64,000 bases of DNA from Sordariomycetes sp. S80-01Y (GCA_037042185.1 JAXQJY010000023.1:372001-436000), one strand, 5' to 3'; positions 1-12,445 are shown, counted from the stretch's first letter. Program-made: numbers and translations. The notes: generated by a model not told the origin, from the letters alone.

Positions 1-791
1 AGCTCGTCGTCGTTCTGTCCCAGCTCCTCTTCGAGGTGGGCGATGCGAGCTTGGAGAAAGATGATACGTTGAGCTGCACGCTCGGCGCGTTCAATGAGAA
101 GGTCGTGGATATGGTCTGACTCTTCCTGCCGGGCTCTGAGATTGGTGACCACGGCGGTGAGCTCCTCGTTCAGCTTGTTCGCCTCTTGAACAATTTTGTT
201 CGCCTGGCGTAGGGTGAGGCCTTTCTTGGACGGGTCCTTCTCTCGAGGCTCCTCGGACATAGGGTCACCCGTCATCAGGGATGCTGAAAATTCTGAGCGA
301 TATGAGGCCGGCACCAGGCCGCCTGCATCGCTCTGAGTTCTCCATCCTCCAAAGCTGGCTGGTCTTCGATGCTGGGTAGTCCTCTTGGGCGGCGATCTCG
401 GTCCTGGCTTGGAGAGTGTTCTCTCCAGCTGGTCCACGTGAGCCATCAATGCCAACTCATCGACCTCATCGTCTTCCGCAAGCTGTTGAGCGAGTGAACT
501 CAACCGCTTCGCCAGCGCCAGGCGGCTGCTTGAGTTTGTGGAAGTCTTTTGTGGTTCGTCGTGCAGTGTCGTCCGCGAGAGCGCTCGTCGTAAAGGGCTT
601 ACGGCATTCGAAAAAGGGTCTAGCGATGAGACGGGGCTTGGGCTTGAGTAGGGTGGCTGTTCGTCGATATCCTCTTCCTCGTCATGATACGGGTCATATC
701 CATCTGAGTCTACAGCATCAGACCGCAGCTCATGATGCTTGCCCGGGCCCAGATCCAGAAATCCATATCTTGGATCGTCGTCCTCGTCCAT
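1..791 (-). CDS. coiled-coil protein, C-terminus cut by window edge
   Basis: An open frame of 263 codons runs from an ATG at 791 to the left edge without a stop. A TGA lies in frame five codons upstream of that ATG, so it is the likely start. The first ~40 residues are very acidic (MDEDDD... and DEEEDIDEQ). Residues ~45-165 are Ser/Pro-rich and probably disordered. From about residue 175 to the edge the sequence is charged and helical, rich in E, R, Q and L with heptad-like spacing (for example the stretch starting KKGLTLRQANKIVQEANKL), which predicts a long coiled coil. I do not recognise the family; cytoskeletal or septation-type scaffold proteins look like this, but no catalytic motif is visible. 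It is divergent from the kinase gene that starts at 2163. The missing 3' part limits the call. Confidence 0.7.
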   Translation of the reverse strand, partial: MDEDDDPRYGFLDLGPGKHHELRSDAVDSDGYDPYHDEEEDIDEQPPYSSPSPVSSLDPFSNAVSPLRRALSRTTLHDEPQKTSTNSSSRLALAKRLSSLAQQLAEDDEVDELALMAHVDQLERTLSKPGPRSPPKRTTQHRRPASFGGWRTQSDAGGLVPASYRSEFSASLMTGDPMSEEPREKDPSKKGLTLRQANKIVQEANKLNEELTAVVTNLRARQEESDHIHDLLIERAERAAQRIIFLQARIAHLEEELGQNDDE

Positions 792-2162
792 CACGATTGC
801 ATCACTTCATGCTTTGGGTCGCATTGGGTTTCCAGCCACTCACGCCGCGTCGTCGACGAGTGGTTGACGGGCCTGTCAAAACAGGCCACACGACCCCACG
901 GTAGCTGAGAGTTCGGGTAGCCGAATCGAGATGAATGTCTGGGCTTTATGCGATGAGCCGAGGTGGTCGCTTGATGTGCGTTGAGCTCCCCGAGCTGCTC
1001 CGAGGAGAGCGACGGAGATGGAGGTAAATCGGGCGGTGGCTTGCCGTGGATGCGACATTGGGCAAAAGGGCGACATAAATACTTGGATGGGTTGCAGGGC
1101 GAAGAGAGGGACTGAAGTTTTGTCAACCCTCAGCCAAGGGATGCGAACCGACACGTGACTGTGTGGGGAAACCATCATCCAGGATATCTTTGAGTCAATC
1201 ACTCACGTCGAAGCTCCGCCTCCCGCAATTTGAATTACAAAGTGCACTTCTCTGATAGGCTACGGTAGAAACAAAGAGTCGGTTGAGCAAGTTGTGACTT
1301 CTCTGTTGCGACGCTCCAGTCCGAGGTGTTTGCAGCAAACCGAGACGCTAGTGTCAGTGCTGGAGATGCGCACGTATCTCTGCAAAGGTCGCTGCCGAGC
1401 GGTCCCTGACAATTGATGTCTCGCAACGCTTAAATCAAATCGAAAAAGCCGGGGATAGGCGGACGATGCGATCAACAAGCGGTCAAATGAAAGGCTGGAA
1501 GGGCTAGACTGCCTTGGACCGCTGCGCTGATGGACTTTTCTGTCACATGACGGGCCTGTGCTGAGTAGCTTACCTGTAGGCACCTTAGCTGAGTCGAGTC
1601 GAGTCGAGTCACAGCTGCCAGTGGAGCTGGAGCGCGGTACCGGACGGATGACTTAAACGACAGCCCCGGCAAAGTCGCAGCGTCGCCGCTCAACTCGTGC
1701 CCCCGTGCCCCGCTTGTCCGAGAGCGTCATTCCCTTGCCGGGCCTCCATTTCCACCACGATGCTCTGTCTCTGATCCTACCATCTTCCTCGACCCCGACT
1801 CTGCCTCCAAGCTCCAATTGTCATGCCGCGACATTCCTGATTGATCCTCACTTCTCTGTTTCGCCCACCCGCTCTCCCTCGACGCCTCATCCCGACCTTC
1901 AATTCGTCTTAGCCAGCCTCGGCTTCGTTGCTAGAGCTCCGTGGGGCCGACCTCGCTACACCATCCGACCAGCCTGTCCACGCGACACCTTCGAACTCTT
2001 CCTGACAGTCCATTGCGTCTTCAATCGACCTTGGAACCCGTCGCGAGACATTCCCCGACACGCCTGCCAGGTGTCCCAATGACGGGACGGTAGACCTGCG
2101 GTCCGGTTAGATTCGGGTATTCCTCCCCGGGGAGCGCAGACGCACCACAGACAACCGCCATC
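792..2162. other. intergenic, shared upstream region of two divergent genes
   Basis: About 1.4 kb separates the coiled-coil gene (-) and the pyruvate dehydrogenase kinase gene (+). Short open frames occur on both strands but none has recognisable protein character. The stretch just before 2163 is C/T-rich on the + strand, as is usual for fungal 5' leaders. One short tandem repeat (1591-1610) is the only structured element I see. Confidence 0.6.
1591..1610. repeat. pentanucleotide tandem repeat (GAGTC)4
   Basis: Four perfect copies of GAGTC lie in the divergent intergenic region. It is a simple microsatellite with no evident function. Confidence 0.9.
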
Positions 2163-3687
2163 ATGTCGTGGAAAGCCTCGCAGAAGCTGATGGACACCAT
2201 CAAGCACTATGCCAAGTTTCCCGCGACAGGCGTCAGTCTGCGCCAGATGGTTCAGTTTGGCGAGAAGCCCTCCACCGGTATGTTTCCCGTCACATGTGAC
2301 CGGCTCAGCGCTGACTCGAGACTCAGGTACTCTGTTCCGGGCTTCGCAGTTCCTCGCAGAGGAGCTTCCCATACGCTTAGCACACCGAGTGCAGGAGCTA
2401 AACGACCTTCCCGATGGCCTCAACGAGATGCCCTCGGTCAACAAGGTCAAGGACTGGTACGCCCAGTCTTTTGAGGTATGGCTTCCTTCACCCGCCCTCC
2501 TGACGGTGACTGACATGCGCCTCAGGAAATCACAACTCTGCCTCGGCCTGACCTCCCCTCTGAGATTCGCTCGCGCCTAACGAAGCCGGCCAAGCATCAT
2601 GGTCGCACCACAATGAAGCTCTCCGAGGCCACGCCCAATCCTTCTCTCGGCGAAGGCGAGTCCTCCGGCTGGGGCGGCTTGCAACAAGCCACCAACGGCA
2701 ACGGCAATGGCAACGGAACTGCAAGCAAAGCAAAGTCCCTAGCAAGACGGTACTTTGCTATGGTCGATGACTCCGCTGACTGGCCTGCGGACTTGCACCT
2801 ATATAACCAGCGATTCGCGCAGACCTTGCACAAGATTAAGAGAAGGCATGACGGTGTCGTCACGACCATGGCTCAGGGTATCCTCGAGTACAAGCGGCGG
2901 CGCCAGCGCATGCAGATCGACGATTCCATTCAGTCCTTTTTGGATCGCTTCTACATGTCGCGAATTGGCATTCGAATGCTGATAGGCCAACATATAGCCC
3001 TTACGGACCAAAGCCACCATCGCGACCCGACCTACGTCGGCGTCATCTGCACAAAGACCAACGTCCAGGATCTTGCGCAGGAAGCCATAGAGAACGCCCG
3101 CTTCGTCTGCGAGGATCACTACGGTCTGTTCGAAGCGCCCCGCATCCAGCTCGTCTGCAACCCCGATCTGAACTTCATGTACGTCCCTGGTCATTTGTCG
3201 CATATGCTCTTCGAGACCCTGAAGAACTCCCTGCGTGCCGTCGTTGAGCGACACGGCGAGGACAAGCAGGAGTTCCCCGTCACAAAGGTCATTGTGGCCG
3301 AGGGCAAGGAGGACATCACCATCAAGGTCTCGGACGAGGGCGGTGGCATCCCCCGCAGCGCGATCCCGCTCGTCTGGACATACATGTACACCACGGTCGA
3401 CAGGACACCGAATTTGGACCCGGATTTCGATAAAAGCGACTTCAAGGCTCCGATGGCTGGTTTCGGGTACGGCTTGCCTATCTCGCGGTTATATGCGCGG
3501 TACTTTGGTGGTGACTTGAAGCTCATCAGTATGGAAGGGTAAGCTTGACCAACACTCCCATCTTCACTCCACCGCCACCCCCTTTACTACAATTTCGAAA
3601 CATCGTTTGCTGACATTCTCCAGCTACGGCACGGACGTGTACCTGCACCTAAACCGCCTGTCGTCTTCCTCAGAACCTCTCCAATAG
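2163..3687 (+). CDS. mitochondrial pyruvate dehydrogenase kinase
   Basis: Four exons (2163-2277, 2327-2475, 2526-3538, 3624-3687) give 446 aa; all three introns have GT/AG ends and are 49, 50 and 85 bp. The N-terminal motif TGVSLRQMVQFG (about residues 22-33) is typical of PDK/BCKDK enzymes, which phosphorylate the E1-alpha subunit of pyruvate (or branched-chain ketoacid) dehydrogenase in the mitochondrial matrix and switch it off. The GHKL-type ATP site is complete: N-box ETLKNSLRAVVE (~318-329), G1 DEGGGIP (~358-364) and G2 GFGYGLP (~400-406). A low-complexity Gly/Ser/Asn insert with an (NG)n run sits at ~125-155. The last exon encodes only 21 residues. Length fits fungal PDK (about 400-490 aa). 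Assignment to PDK rather than BCKDK is by overall resemblance and is not certain. Confidence 0.92.
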
Positions 3688-4729
3688 CAATTACACACCG
3701 CCGGGACGTCTTCGATCCCACTCATTCTGCGCAAGCGCCTCAAGGACCGGTATCGGGAGGTGACGGAGCGGCGACAGGTGGGCGACGCCCAGGCGGTGGT
3801 GAACGCACCGCTTCTTTCTCCGTTGGGGGAAAGGGACGATACGGTGCTATAGGGGTTTGTCCGGGGGGCTGGCTGGGGCAGACGATTCTTGACTGCGAGC
3901 GAGGGCATCTCTGGGATTTGGACAAGATCAATCTTCATCCTGAGGGCCAGAATACTCCTAGAGGAGTCGTGGTCGAGAACGAGGTCTCTGGTCGCTAGGA
4001 TGTGGAAGTAGGGCCATCTGCCCAACAATAGGCGGGCCCTCGGACGGAGGAAGTGAACACGGTAGGCGGAGGACGGGTGGGCATGATGGTACGGTTCCCG
4101 AAGTTCGCTTCAACATGCGCAGCATGACATCCTCACACCTTCCACCCACACATGTTCACGACGACGAACAACGGAGGAAACCGAGAGTTCCTTGACGACA
4201 GTGTCATCACCAGAGGTTATCATACCGCCATCATCATTATCGCTAGATGGTTGCCGCGGCTGCACATCAGCTACATAGAAAAGCCAGGGGTGGGGAGGGA
4301 TGAAATAAGGGCGGAGCTGTACAATCACCAAGGGCGGCAAACAAAGTCTTTACAGCTTCACGTATCGGAATAGGTAGTATAGCTTTCGCTGGGCGGGGAG
4401 CTTCCCGTCCATTAGCGCTAGGAGTAGGACGCACAAATATGGTTTTCATGTTCATCTTTATTCTTTTGAGAGCGCTCTGAGGTGAGCTTTTGCCGCCACC
4501 TGAAACTACTTGTCTCTTGAGAAGTTGCGGCGTGTTGAAGTTCCCACCTTGTCCCTTTCCGGATTGCCCCTTTTCAGATGTCGTTGATGCCGCCCACGTT
4601 CGCAGAATTGATGACTTTCGGATTCCTCGGCCGCTGCTGGTGAACAACCAAGTCTTCTCCTGTTACGGCCACATCATGCTCGGCGGGAGCCAAGATGGCC
4701 AACAGGACCGCGCGTGACAGCGCACAGGC
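3688..4729. other. intergenic, between convergent genes
   Basis: About 1 kb lies between the 3' ends of the PDK gene (+) and the Stc1-domain gene (-). It should hold both 3' UTRs. No open frame here has protein character and I see no repeat. Confidence 0.6.
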
Positions 4730-5954
4730 CTAGTCCCAAGTTGGCTCAGGCCAGCGCTTGAACTCTGAGTCAGGGGCGGCGGGCTTTGCCTGGGGGAAGC
4801 TGCGCTTTTTGACCTTGACACCTGGTGGAGGGATGGGGTTGTTCTCGACCTGTCTGTGAGCGCGCTCAGCATTCTATTGAAGTGTCAGCGTCAGAACTCG
4901 AAAGCCACTGTGAAGTGAGAAACGTACGTGAGCCTTAGGAAAGTCCGATCGGTGGGATGCATCAACAGGCGTAGGGCTTGTCGCTTTATGCGAACTTGGG
5001 GCGGCTGTTGAAGAAGGACCAGTCTCGCTGGACGCAGCAGTAGATGGAGTATGTGTCTTCACCACCTTGTTGCCAGAGGCGTCCCAAGCATTGAAATTCG
5101 TAGTTCTTTTCTGCCTTGCCTCCTCCTTGGCTACCTTCATCGTCGTGGCGGTCGAGACGCTCACGGTTGAAGGGCTGCTGGTCGCATGCTTCCTAAGGTC
5201 AGGGGGAAGCTGAGAAGAGGAGGAAGGAGACCTGTCGGTGGATGTGGAAGACGCTGACATGCGTCCCTGAAGATGAGGAGGCAGGGAGGAGATGTTGCTC
5301 CCGACGTTGGAGCCGCCTGTGTCACTGGACGCCTGGCTAGTGGCGACCTTGCGGGCTAGATGGGGGGGCAGAGCGCTGATTGCGGTGCGAGCAGTGCTAC
5401 CAGAAGCGACAGATTGCGTGTCCGAGGCAACTAGTCCAGACGTACGGCTTGTCATAGCCTGCAGAGCCTCGTCGGTAATGTCTCCCTGGCCTTCGAGACC
5501 AATGGCCTCGCGGCCGGAGATGGAAGCCTGCCGTCTTCGTATCAGTGGCAAATCTCAACGTGAAGAAACCCCGAAGGAAGTAAGAACACAGCAGGTTAGG
5601 AGCATACCTGTGGCCTACAATAGTCTTCGTCCGTTCTGTAGACCATGCCGGACCAGACTTCGCCGTTACTTTCCTCAATGGAAACATGGCCCGTACCGAG
5701 TGGCGCCGGGATGACATTGTGATGCTGGGTCTCACCCCAGGCAACACAGCGCTGGCACATCTAGAAGATGGAAGTCAGCAGCGATAAGAGAAAAGGGAGC
5801 GTGGAGGCAGGCCGGTCGAGCCTTAGGGAGTCCGCGAAGGGCTTGGGGAAGGGGACAGGCTTACTGGATCTTCCATCTTTCGCTGAGACCGCGAGTACTC
5901 GCTGAAGTGTTTGACCTCATGGCAACGGTCACACTCAATCTCGTCCATGGTCAT
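4730..5954 (-). CDS. Stc1-domain tandem zinc-finger protein
   Basis: Four exons on the minus strand (5865-5954, 5608-5760, 4928-5527, 4730-4873) give 328 aa, all in phase 0. No single long frame spans the gene. The N-terminus carries CDRC (Cys8, Cys11), followed by HEVKHFSEYSRSQRKM and, after intron 1, MCQRCVAW (Cys32, Cys35). This paired-CxxC layout with an FSxxSxxQ stretch between is that of the Stc1 domain. In fission yeast Stc1 bridges the RNAi complex RITS to the CLRC histone H3K9 methyltransferase. From ~100 to 280 the protein is Ser/Thr-rich and repeats the short motif LPPHL/LPPDL three times (ALPPHLARK, SLPPHLQGR, QLPPDLRKH). The C-terminus ends in a conserved-looking FKRWPEPTWD. A direct heterochromatin role here is inference; many fungi have Stc1-domain proteins of unknown role. 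Confidence 0.8.
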
Positions 5955-6142
5955 GACAGCAGTTTGAGGAAGTGATGTTGCTAGAGTAGAGAGTTATGTG
6001 GGTGCAACGGCACGCTCGCTGAACGAGGTGTGGTAGTCGGAGAGAACGGTGTAATGTTCAACGTGAAGGCAAGGTGAAAACTCGCCTTTTCATAGAAAGA
6101 AGTTGAAGTCAAGTGCCTCCTTGGGGGGAAGGAGCGTGCTAA

Positions 6143-6154
6143 TAAGGTACCTTA
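6143..6154. promoter_or_regulatory. 12-bp perfect palindrome TAAGGTACCTTA
   Basis: A perfect palindrome lies about 190 bases upstream of the Stc1-domain start codon. Palindromes of the AAGGTACCTT type occur often upstream of genes in Sordariomycetes (recollection, not computed). It could be a factor-binding site; no function can be shown from sequence. Confidence 0.35.
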
Positions 6155-8386
6155 GCCGTGGAGCTGTGTGTTGCCGCTTGCTTCAGCTACAAACTTCCAA
6201 GGCAGGTGCCCTTAGCAGAGACTAGCCGACGGCGGTCAAGATACTGGCGCTGGTCATTTCCCCGGTTCATCTCTAATTGAGTACTTATTCAGCACCCCGT
6301 ATTGCGTCTACAACAGTACTCAACTTTCCTCAGTCTTTCAAGCTGTGAAGGCTACTAGGTTAGCAGTTGATCCCCTCATCAGTTCACCTCATGCTGAACT
6401 CTGTGATTCTACATGTACCCGATCTCTCTCAGATTGCGTGCTAAATCTTAGAGCATGCTCCATGTTTGAAGAGTCTTTTGAATAGTCTGGACTTATTCTA
6501 AATGGATCCTAGCCCAGCGCTTAGAGGTCACAACGTTCCGTGTTACGCCATGGTCGTTAGGCGAGGATTTGCCCGTCAGAAAACTTGGTAAATGTTCCTT
6601 TGTCTCCAGAGATTTTCTTCGGGAGTCCTCAGAGAATTCCGTCCAATATAAAAACAAGAAAGGCGGCCTTCATACTGATAATATGGCATAGCAGAGATGA
6701 TAGAACTTGGAGACGGCGCCATCCAACGTCTGTGAACCTATGGTTGACATAGTGAATTCACCAGATATACTTGGTCATTATTTGAATACATTAATGGACG
6801 TCTCCCTTTTGATGTATGTCACACATTAAATCGGCGCCGTTCAGTAATAACGATCTAGCAGTCAAGCGGCTTTGCCATCGCGAGTATGCAGAGTGGTGCG
6901 TTCTGCGCTTATCTTATTGAATTATCGGCTGCATTAGAGGATATAGTCCCAGAGGTATGGTCTGCATATCAATGTGGAATTCCTCGTTGGAATATACTCC
7001 AGTCAGGTGTCTGCATCAGGTCTCGGCGGTGACACCCTCACTATCTAAGGTAGCTAGATCAACCTCACCTCGCAACGCTCGCAATACTCAGGTTCGCCTG
7101 TTTCGCTATGTTACACGTGTCTGAATTGGCTGACACTTGCTAGATATTGCTTTGAAGGCGATGCAACACGTGGTTTCCTACCCATTTTCCATTCGCGACA
7201 ACTAAGGAGATGATCGGATCAGAAAAGTAGCGCCTTACGCAGATATGCAACCACGAAGGGTCTCGATCAGAAATAATGAACCGTGAAACTGGTTTAGTAA
7301 TGTCGAATTTCACGGCGGTAAGCTAATCATTTCGCAATATCACGAAGCTCTTGAAAGCGAACGGTGCAGGGTAGGTCTCTCCTGGCGGAGAACTGTGTTA
7401 ACAAGCGAGGACTCGGCTGCACCCAGAATACCTATTCAAATCGTACCTGAATCTCCGTAACCTATCACATGTTGATGATCGGATATGCTGCAGAGTCATG
7501 CCTTACATGACAGGAGTGACCTCGAGACACCTCGAGTCGTGCTCCGTCAAAGCAATCATCCATGTCCCTGATCAAACGTCTCCGAGACGGAGAGTGGGGC
7601 GGATGGATGGCTGGCTGCTTCGGGGCGTCCCGCGCACCATCACTTCGCACAGCCACCGAACCGTTGAACCCTTCCGCAGTATGGAGTAGACCCTTTGGAC
7701 ACACTCTATTTGGTTATTGGAGGAGGCGTGTTTTCTCTCGCTAGAGCTCACCGCATCGTGTTTGCTACGACATGAGATGTTTGTGTCACCGCTTTTGCGT
7801 CCGTGGCTTGATCGGGCGCGAGCCCACGATCCGGTGCATAACCCACCGCGGATGAAGTTGGTACCCTTGCTGCGTGCATGACATGCTTCGACGGTGAGCC
7901 GAATGAGCGGTAACGGACTCGCGAAGAGGATCATTGTCCAGGGGCTTCACCGCTTGGACCAGCGGAAAAGTAAACCCTGAACGTCTGGAGATTGAATCAT
8001 GTTCATGCGAACCCGTGGGCCACGGCCGCGGTGAGCAGAAGCGACTCCCAGTCATGTGACCATGTGCTCGGTTCGATTAAGAGGTCTATATCAAATCAAC
8101 AAAGGCAACTGACACGGCGAAACAAAGTGAACAGGCGCATGCACGGATGCGGCAGAGGTCGCGTCGGTTTGCACGGGCGGACGCGCCTCGAAACAGCCCA
8201 ACGTGTGCTGCCAGTGGGAGGCGTCGTCCCGGAGCGAGCAAGGGATAAGCAGGAGAGGTGGCGGATTTGCCTGCCAGGGCGACGGGTGGCGATGTGACGG
8301 TCGCGCTGAATCGCGTGGTTGGTGCCGTGAAGGGTGACGACGGGGTGATGGCGCGTCGTGGTGAAGAGATTGTCGCATGGAATTTT

Positions 8387-8428
8387 TCAGGCACGAACAG
8401 CCCGCTTTTCTCGTCAGGCACGAACAGC
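8387..8428. repeat. 15-bp direct repeat
   Basis: TCAGGCACGAACAGC occurs twice (8387-8401 and 8414-8428), start to start 27 bases. The spacer and flank also contain CCCGC...GCGGG, giving a small inverted element around the second copy. No gene is close by. Confidence 0.7.
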
Positions 8429-10071
8429 GGGAGCAGAGTTTGCGCCCGGGTTAAGGTAAGGTTAGTTCGACACTACAATAATTACTATTGTACCTTAATT
8501 AGACTGTCAACGACAGCCGTACAATCGTATCACCACGGCGGGACAAATCTGCCCGGGTTGCAATGAAGCAGCAATTTGTCACCTCACCCTATTCGCACAA
8601 TGAAGCCTTCTCCACAAATCGAAAAGCAAAACTTGGTTTGGTGATGCCGCGGAGTCGCGCAGAGGCTTGGCTTGTCTGGGCTTAGGCCACTCGGGGAATG
8701 ATTCCGTCGAATGGGAACAGGACTCCGAGGCGGCGTCGGCCTTCCCTCTCTGTGCTGTGCTGGCACCTCTCGACTGCGCATGACCTCGCTCGCTCTGTTG
8801 CGTTTCAAAAATAATTAACAGCAGTCAGCCTCTTCTCTTGCTCCGTAGCACCGGGTGTCATGTCAGACATGCGCCTCTCGATGATGGCTGCACTGCGATC
8901 CTCATTCCAGCAGCAGGGCCGCTAGAATGGTTCCAAGGGCCCGAAGGAATCGCGTCTGCTTTTGATCAGTGATCTGCCCTCCAGTGCCGTTCCTGCGTCG
9001 CCTTTCCCTTTTCTCGCTGGTCGCTTGCGGGGCTCCACTCTGGTTCCAACACAGAAGAATCAAGATTGCCCAATTTGACGACCCCTGCCCGCTAGTGAAA
9101 TGAGGCCGTCCCTCGACCCGTATCGTATCTTCAGAACCTCCCCGGCGTCCAAAGCCTGAAGAGACATCGGGAGCACGGACGGTCCCTTTCGACGGCAGTG
9201 GAGCTGTCATCTATGCCCCCCTTTTGTCTGAGAAGTGAGGTTTGAAGGAGGAGGAAGAGGCCATGATGCATGGCAGAACGGCAGAGCTGCGAGGGCGACG
9301 TGCTTTTTTGGGGGTGGCCGTCGTGCATCACGCTTCCTTTTTTGGCGACAGTTGGTCGCGCGTTGCTTCTTCCATCTGTTCTCGGTGACAGTAGTGCATC
9401 CTGCCTCGCCAGATGAACGCAGGAGACTCTGGAAGCAATTCCTGGGGTCTTTCAGGGTCAATGAATGTCAATTAGATGCCGCCCCACGCCGATCCAGCGG
9501 GCTCAGGGAAGACTCCAGGGGCCACCTCAAACGGGAAGCAGACGGCAAAGTCAGCGCAGGGCCAGTGCCAGTGCCAGTGGCTGCATCCACCCGGCCAGGG
9601 CATTCAGTGCCAGCGCCCAGCCGACGGGAACCCGCCCCCTTGGATCCATGAGCTCCATCCATTCTCCTTTCCATCTTCACATCCCGTCCTGCTTCCTCAC
9701 CTCCAGTCATTCCTTCACCTCACCTGCGCTCGACCTCGACTTTGCATTGCATACAGAACCCCCTCGCCATTCTTTAGTTCCGCTAGCGATTGCATTCCAC
9801 GTCAGACTCGAGCGACTTAAGCGAAAGACACTCTACCTGGATTCCTCGACTACCTGCAAGGAGCTTCACACCAACCGAACTGAATGCCCCAATAAACCGT
9901 CCGCAGCTCTCCCCCAGAGCTCCCCGAGTATCACCGTTACCTCAACCCGAGGTGCGTCGCCTGACTCTCGTCTCGGGCGTTTATCTGTATCACCAGGTCT
10001 GAGTCCGACTGGTGAGGCAGACCTCTCATTGCTCCTGCAAATTCGAAGTGGACCACGCGTCAATCGCCATC

Positions 10072-12445
10072 ATGACGGTCGCCGGCGACTCTTATAGGGG
10101 CTCTCCCCACGGCAACATGGCCCTCGAAGACCGCTTTGAGGTTCTCAAGGAGATTGGCGACGGCAGTTTCGGTTCCGTAGTGCTGGCCAGGGTACGCACA
10201 GCTGGCGCAAACGTCGCTCGTCGTGGCACCGTTGTAAGTTAAATCACTGCCCAAAGCCAAAGTTTGTTACTGACTTGGTGTGTCACACGCGCAGGTCGCC
10301 ATCAAATCTATGAAGAAGACCTTTGAGTCGTTCTCGCAATGTCTCGAGCTCCGCGAGGTTGTCTTTCTACGAACACTGCCGGCGAATCCGCATCTCGTTC
10401 CAGCCCTCGACATCTTCCTCGACCCCTACAGCAAGAAGCTGCACATTGCCATGGAGTACATGGAAGGCAATCTCTACCAGCTAATGAAGGCTCGCGACCA
10501 CAAGCACATCGACAACCCGAGCGTAAAGAGCATCCTGTTTCAGATCATGCAGGGACTCGAGCATATTCACTCCCATCATTTCTTCCACCGCGACATCAAG
10601 CCAGAGAACATCTTGGTGTCGACATCTTCACACAATGAGCCATCAACTGCCTTCCGCCGTTACTCCGCTCTCGTTACGCCGCCTTCGACGCCGCCGACCT
10701 ACACCGTCAAGCTCGCTGATTTTGGCCTCGCCCGCGAGACCCACTCAAAACTCCCTTACACCACATACGTATCAACAAGATGGTACCGAGCACCTGAAGT
10801 TCTTCTGCGAGCGGGAGAGTACTCAGCACCCGTCGATATTTGGGCTGTTGGTGCCATGGCCGTCGAGGTCGCTACGCTGAAGCCTCTCTTCCCTGGTGGA
10901 AATGAGGTTGACCAGGTCTGGAGGATCTGCGAGATTATGGGTAGCCCCGGAAACTGGTATAACAAGTCTGGATCTCGCGTTGGCGGAGGAGACTGGCGTG
11001 AGGGCACACGGTTGGCCGGGAAGCTGGGCTTCTCATTCCCCAAGATGGCTCCTCACTCGATGGAGACGATTCTGCAGACGCCTCAGTGGCCTCGGGAACT
11101 TGCCCACTTTGTTACCTGGTGTCTGATGTGGGATCCCAAGAACCGTCCTACCTCGACCCAAGCTCTGGCTCACGACTATTTCGCTGATGCTGTGGACCCT
11201 CTGAGACCTAAGTCATCGGCATCAAAGGTGCTTGGACGCAAGCAATCCGACCTCAACCGGAGCTCTACTCCTACTCCTACAGTGCAGTCGTCGAAGCCTT
11301 CCTGGTTCCGCAAGTCCCTCATTGGCCGTAGCGAGACACCTGAGCCTCTCGCTTCGCAAGCAGCTGCCCAGGCCAAGGAGCCGATGGGTCCGCGACCGGC
11401 GCCCGTCCATGCTGCCACCACCACCGAGATCTCGGCGGGCATTCACCGCACGGGTCAAGGCAAGCGCAGCACGTGGACTAACGGAACTACAAACATGGCA
11501 CCGATGCCTATTCTTCCATCGATACGACCCATCTCTCCCCTCTCTGATGCAGTTACAGCAAGAGGAAACAACCGCCACAGCGAAGTCCCGGCGCCCTCGC
11601 AAGAAAAGTCCAAGAAGATCGGGCGCCAGCTGTCGGTCAATTCTAGCACGAATCACTACGCTGATATCCACCGCCAGAATGCCGAGCGTGCGCTCAATGG
11701 CAACAGCGGACTTGCATCGCCGCCTAGCGGACAAAAGGAGGGCTTCTTCTCGCATCTCCGCAAGCGCGCTAGGCGGTTGTCGGGACGTCACCAGACTCCT
11801 TCCTCGCCGCAGTATGAGGACATCGAAGCCGCTGCTGGCTGTGCACCATGGGCGGGCAGCAACCGCTCATCGGTAGTCGTGGGCCAGCAAGGCGCCAACC
11901 CTGAACTTTACGAGTCGCTCGACAAGACTCTTAGGAATGTCCAAAACAACACCTCGGCCTCGCAGCAACCGGGTCAGCCATCGCAACAAACCACCCTCAA
12001 GCGTCATCACTCCCTACCTCAACAACACCACCGGTCTGTCGACAATCTGCATGGTGCCGCTCGTAGCGGACCTATCTCGAGCCGGACTCGCCGCGCCCAA
12101 GCAGCCCAAGGCGTGCAGCAATACGAAGCCCCGGCCGAGGAGGATGAGCTTCTCGACGAGGTTCTCACGTCTACCCACACCGCCATGCAGCACATGGAGT
12201 CTGGGAAGGGGCTTCGGCAGTCAGCCAGCAACTTGGGTCTTAGCGACCCCTATCCGACACCCTCGCCCTCAGCCAGCGGTAATCAGATCCTTTTCGGCGA
12301 TGGCAACGAGGCATTAAGGCCCAAGCCCCTCGACCTGAGCAAGAAGCCTCAGGGTCAGACGAAGTGGCCTACACCGCCGTACGAGGAGAGTGAATGGGCG
12401 GCCTCGGCGTCAGCCAGCATCTGGGCGGCCGGCAGCAGATTCTAG
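10072..12445 (+). CDS. ime2: Ime2/MAK-type (RCK family) Ser/Thr protein kinase
   Basis: Two exons (10072-10233, 10295-12445; 61-bp intron, phase 0) encode 770 aa. The kinase domain spans ~22-350: P-loop GDGSFGSVV (29-37), Lys in VAIK (58), HRDIKPEN with catalytic Asp154, DFG at 196-198, and an activation loop containing TTYVSTRWYRAPE, i.e. the T-x-Y signature shared by MAPK, CDK-like and RCK kinases. The insertion between HRDIKPEN and DFG (~163-193, Ser/Pro/Thr-rich) is a hallmark of fungal Ime2 orthologues. Ime2-type kinases control meiosis in yeast and sexual development, light response or nutrient-dependent growth in filamentous fungi (imeB, crk1). The long C-terminal tail (~350-770) is Ser/Pro/Gln-rich and probably disordered. 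The ATG at 10072 is chosen because it follows a C/T-rich leader; a second ATG 14 codons on (start MALEDRF) is possible. Confidence 0.92.

Larger units (their letters stand above)
5955..10071. other. 4.1-kb gene-free region
   Basis: The long gap lies between the Stc1 gene and the Ime2-type kinase gene. From about 5955 to 7460 stop codons are dense in all six frames and the base composition is visibly less GC-rich than the genes. CpA and TpG remain frequent, so strong RIP is not apparent. From 7460 to 10071 only short frames without family resemblance occur. The last ~400 bases, C/T-rich, are probably the 5' leader of the kinase. I found no snRNA, tRNA or 5S signature. Confidence 0.55.

Noticed and set aside
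5955-7464. RIP-mutated transposon
   Set aside because: CpA and TpG remain common by eye and no terminal repeats or transposase remnants are visible; a computed RIP index would decide.
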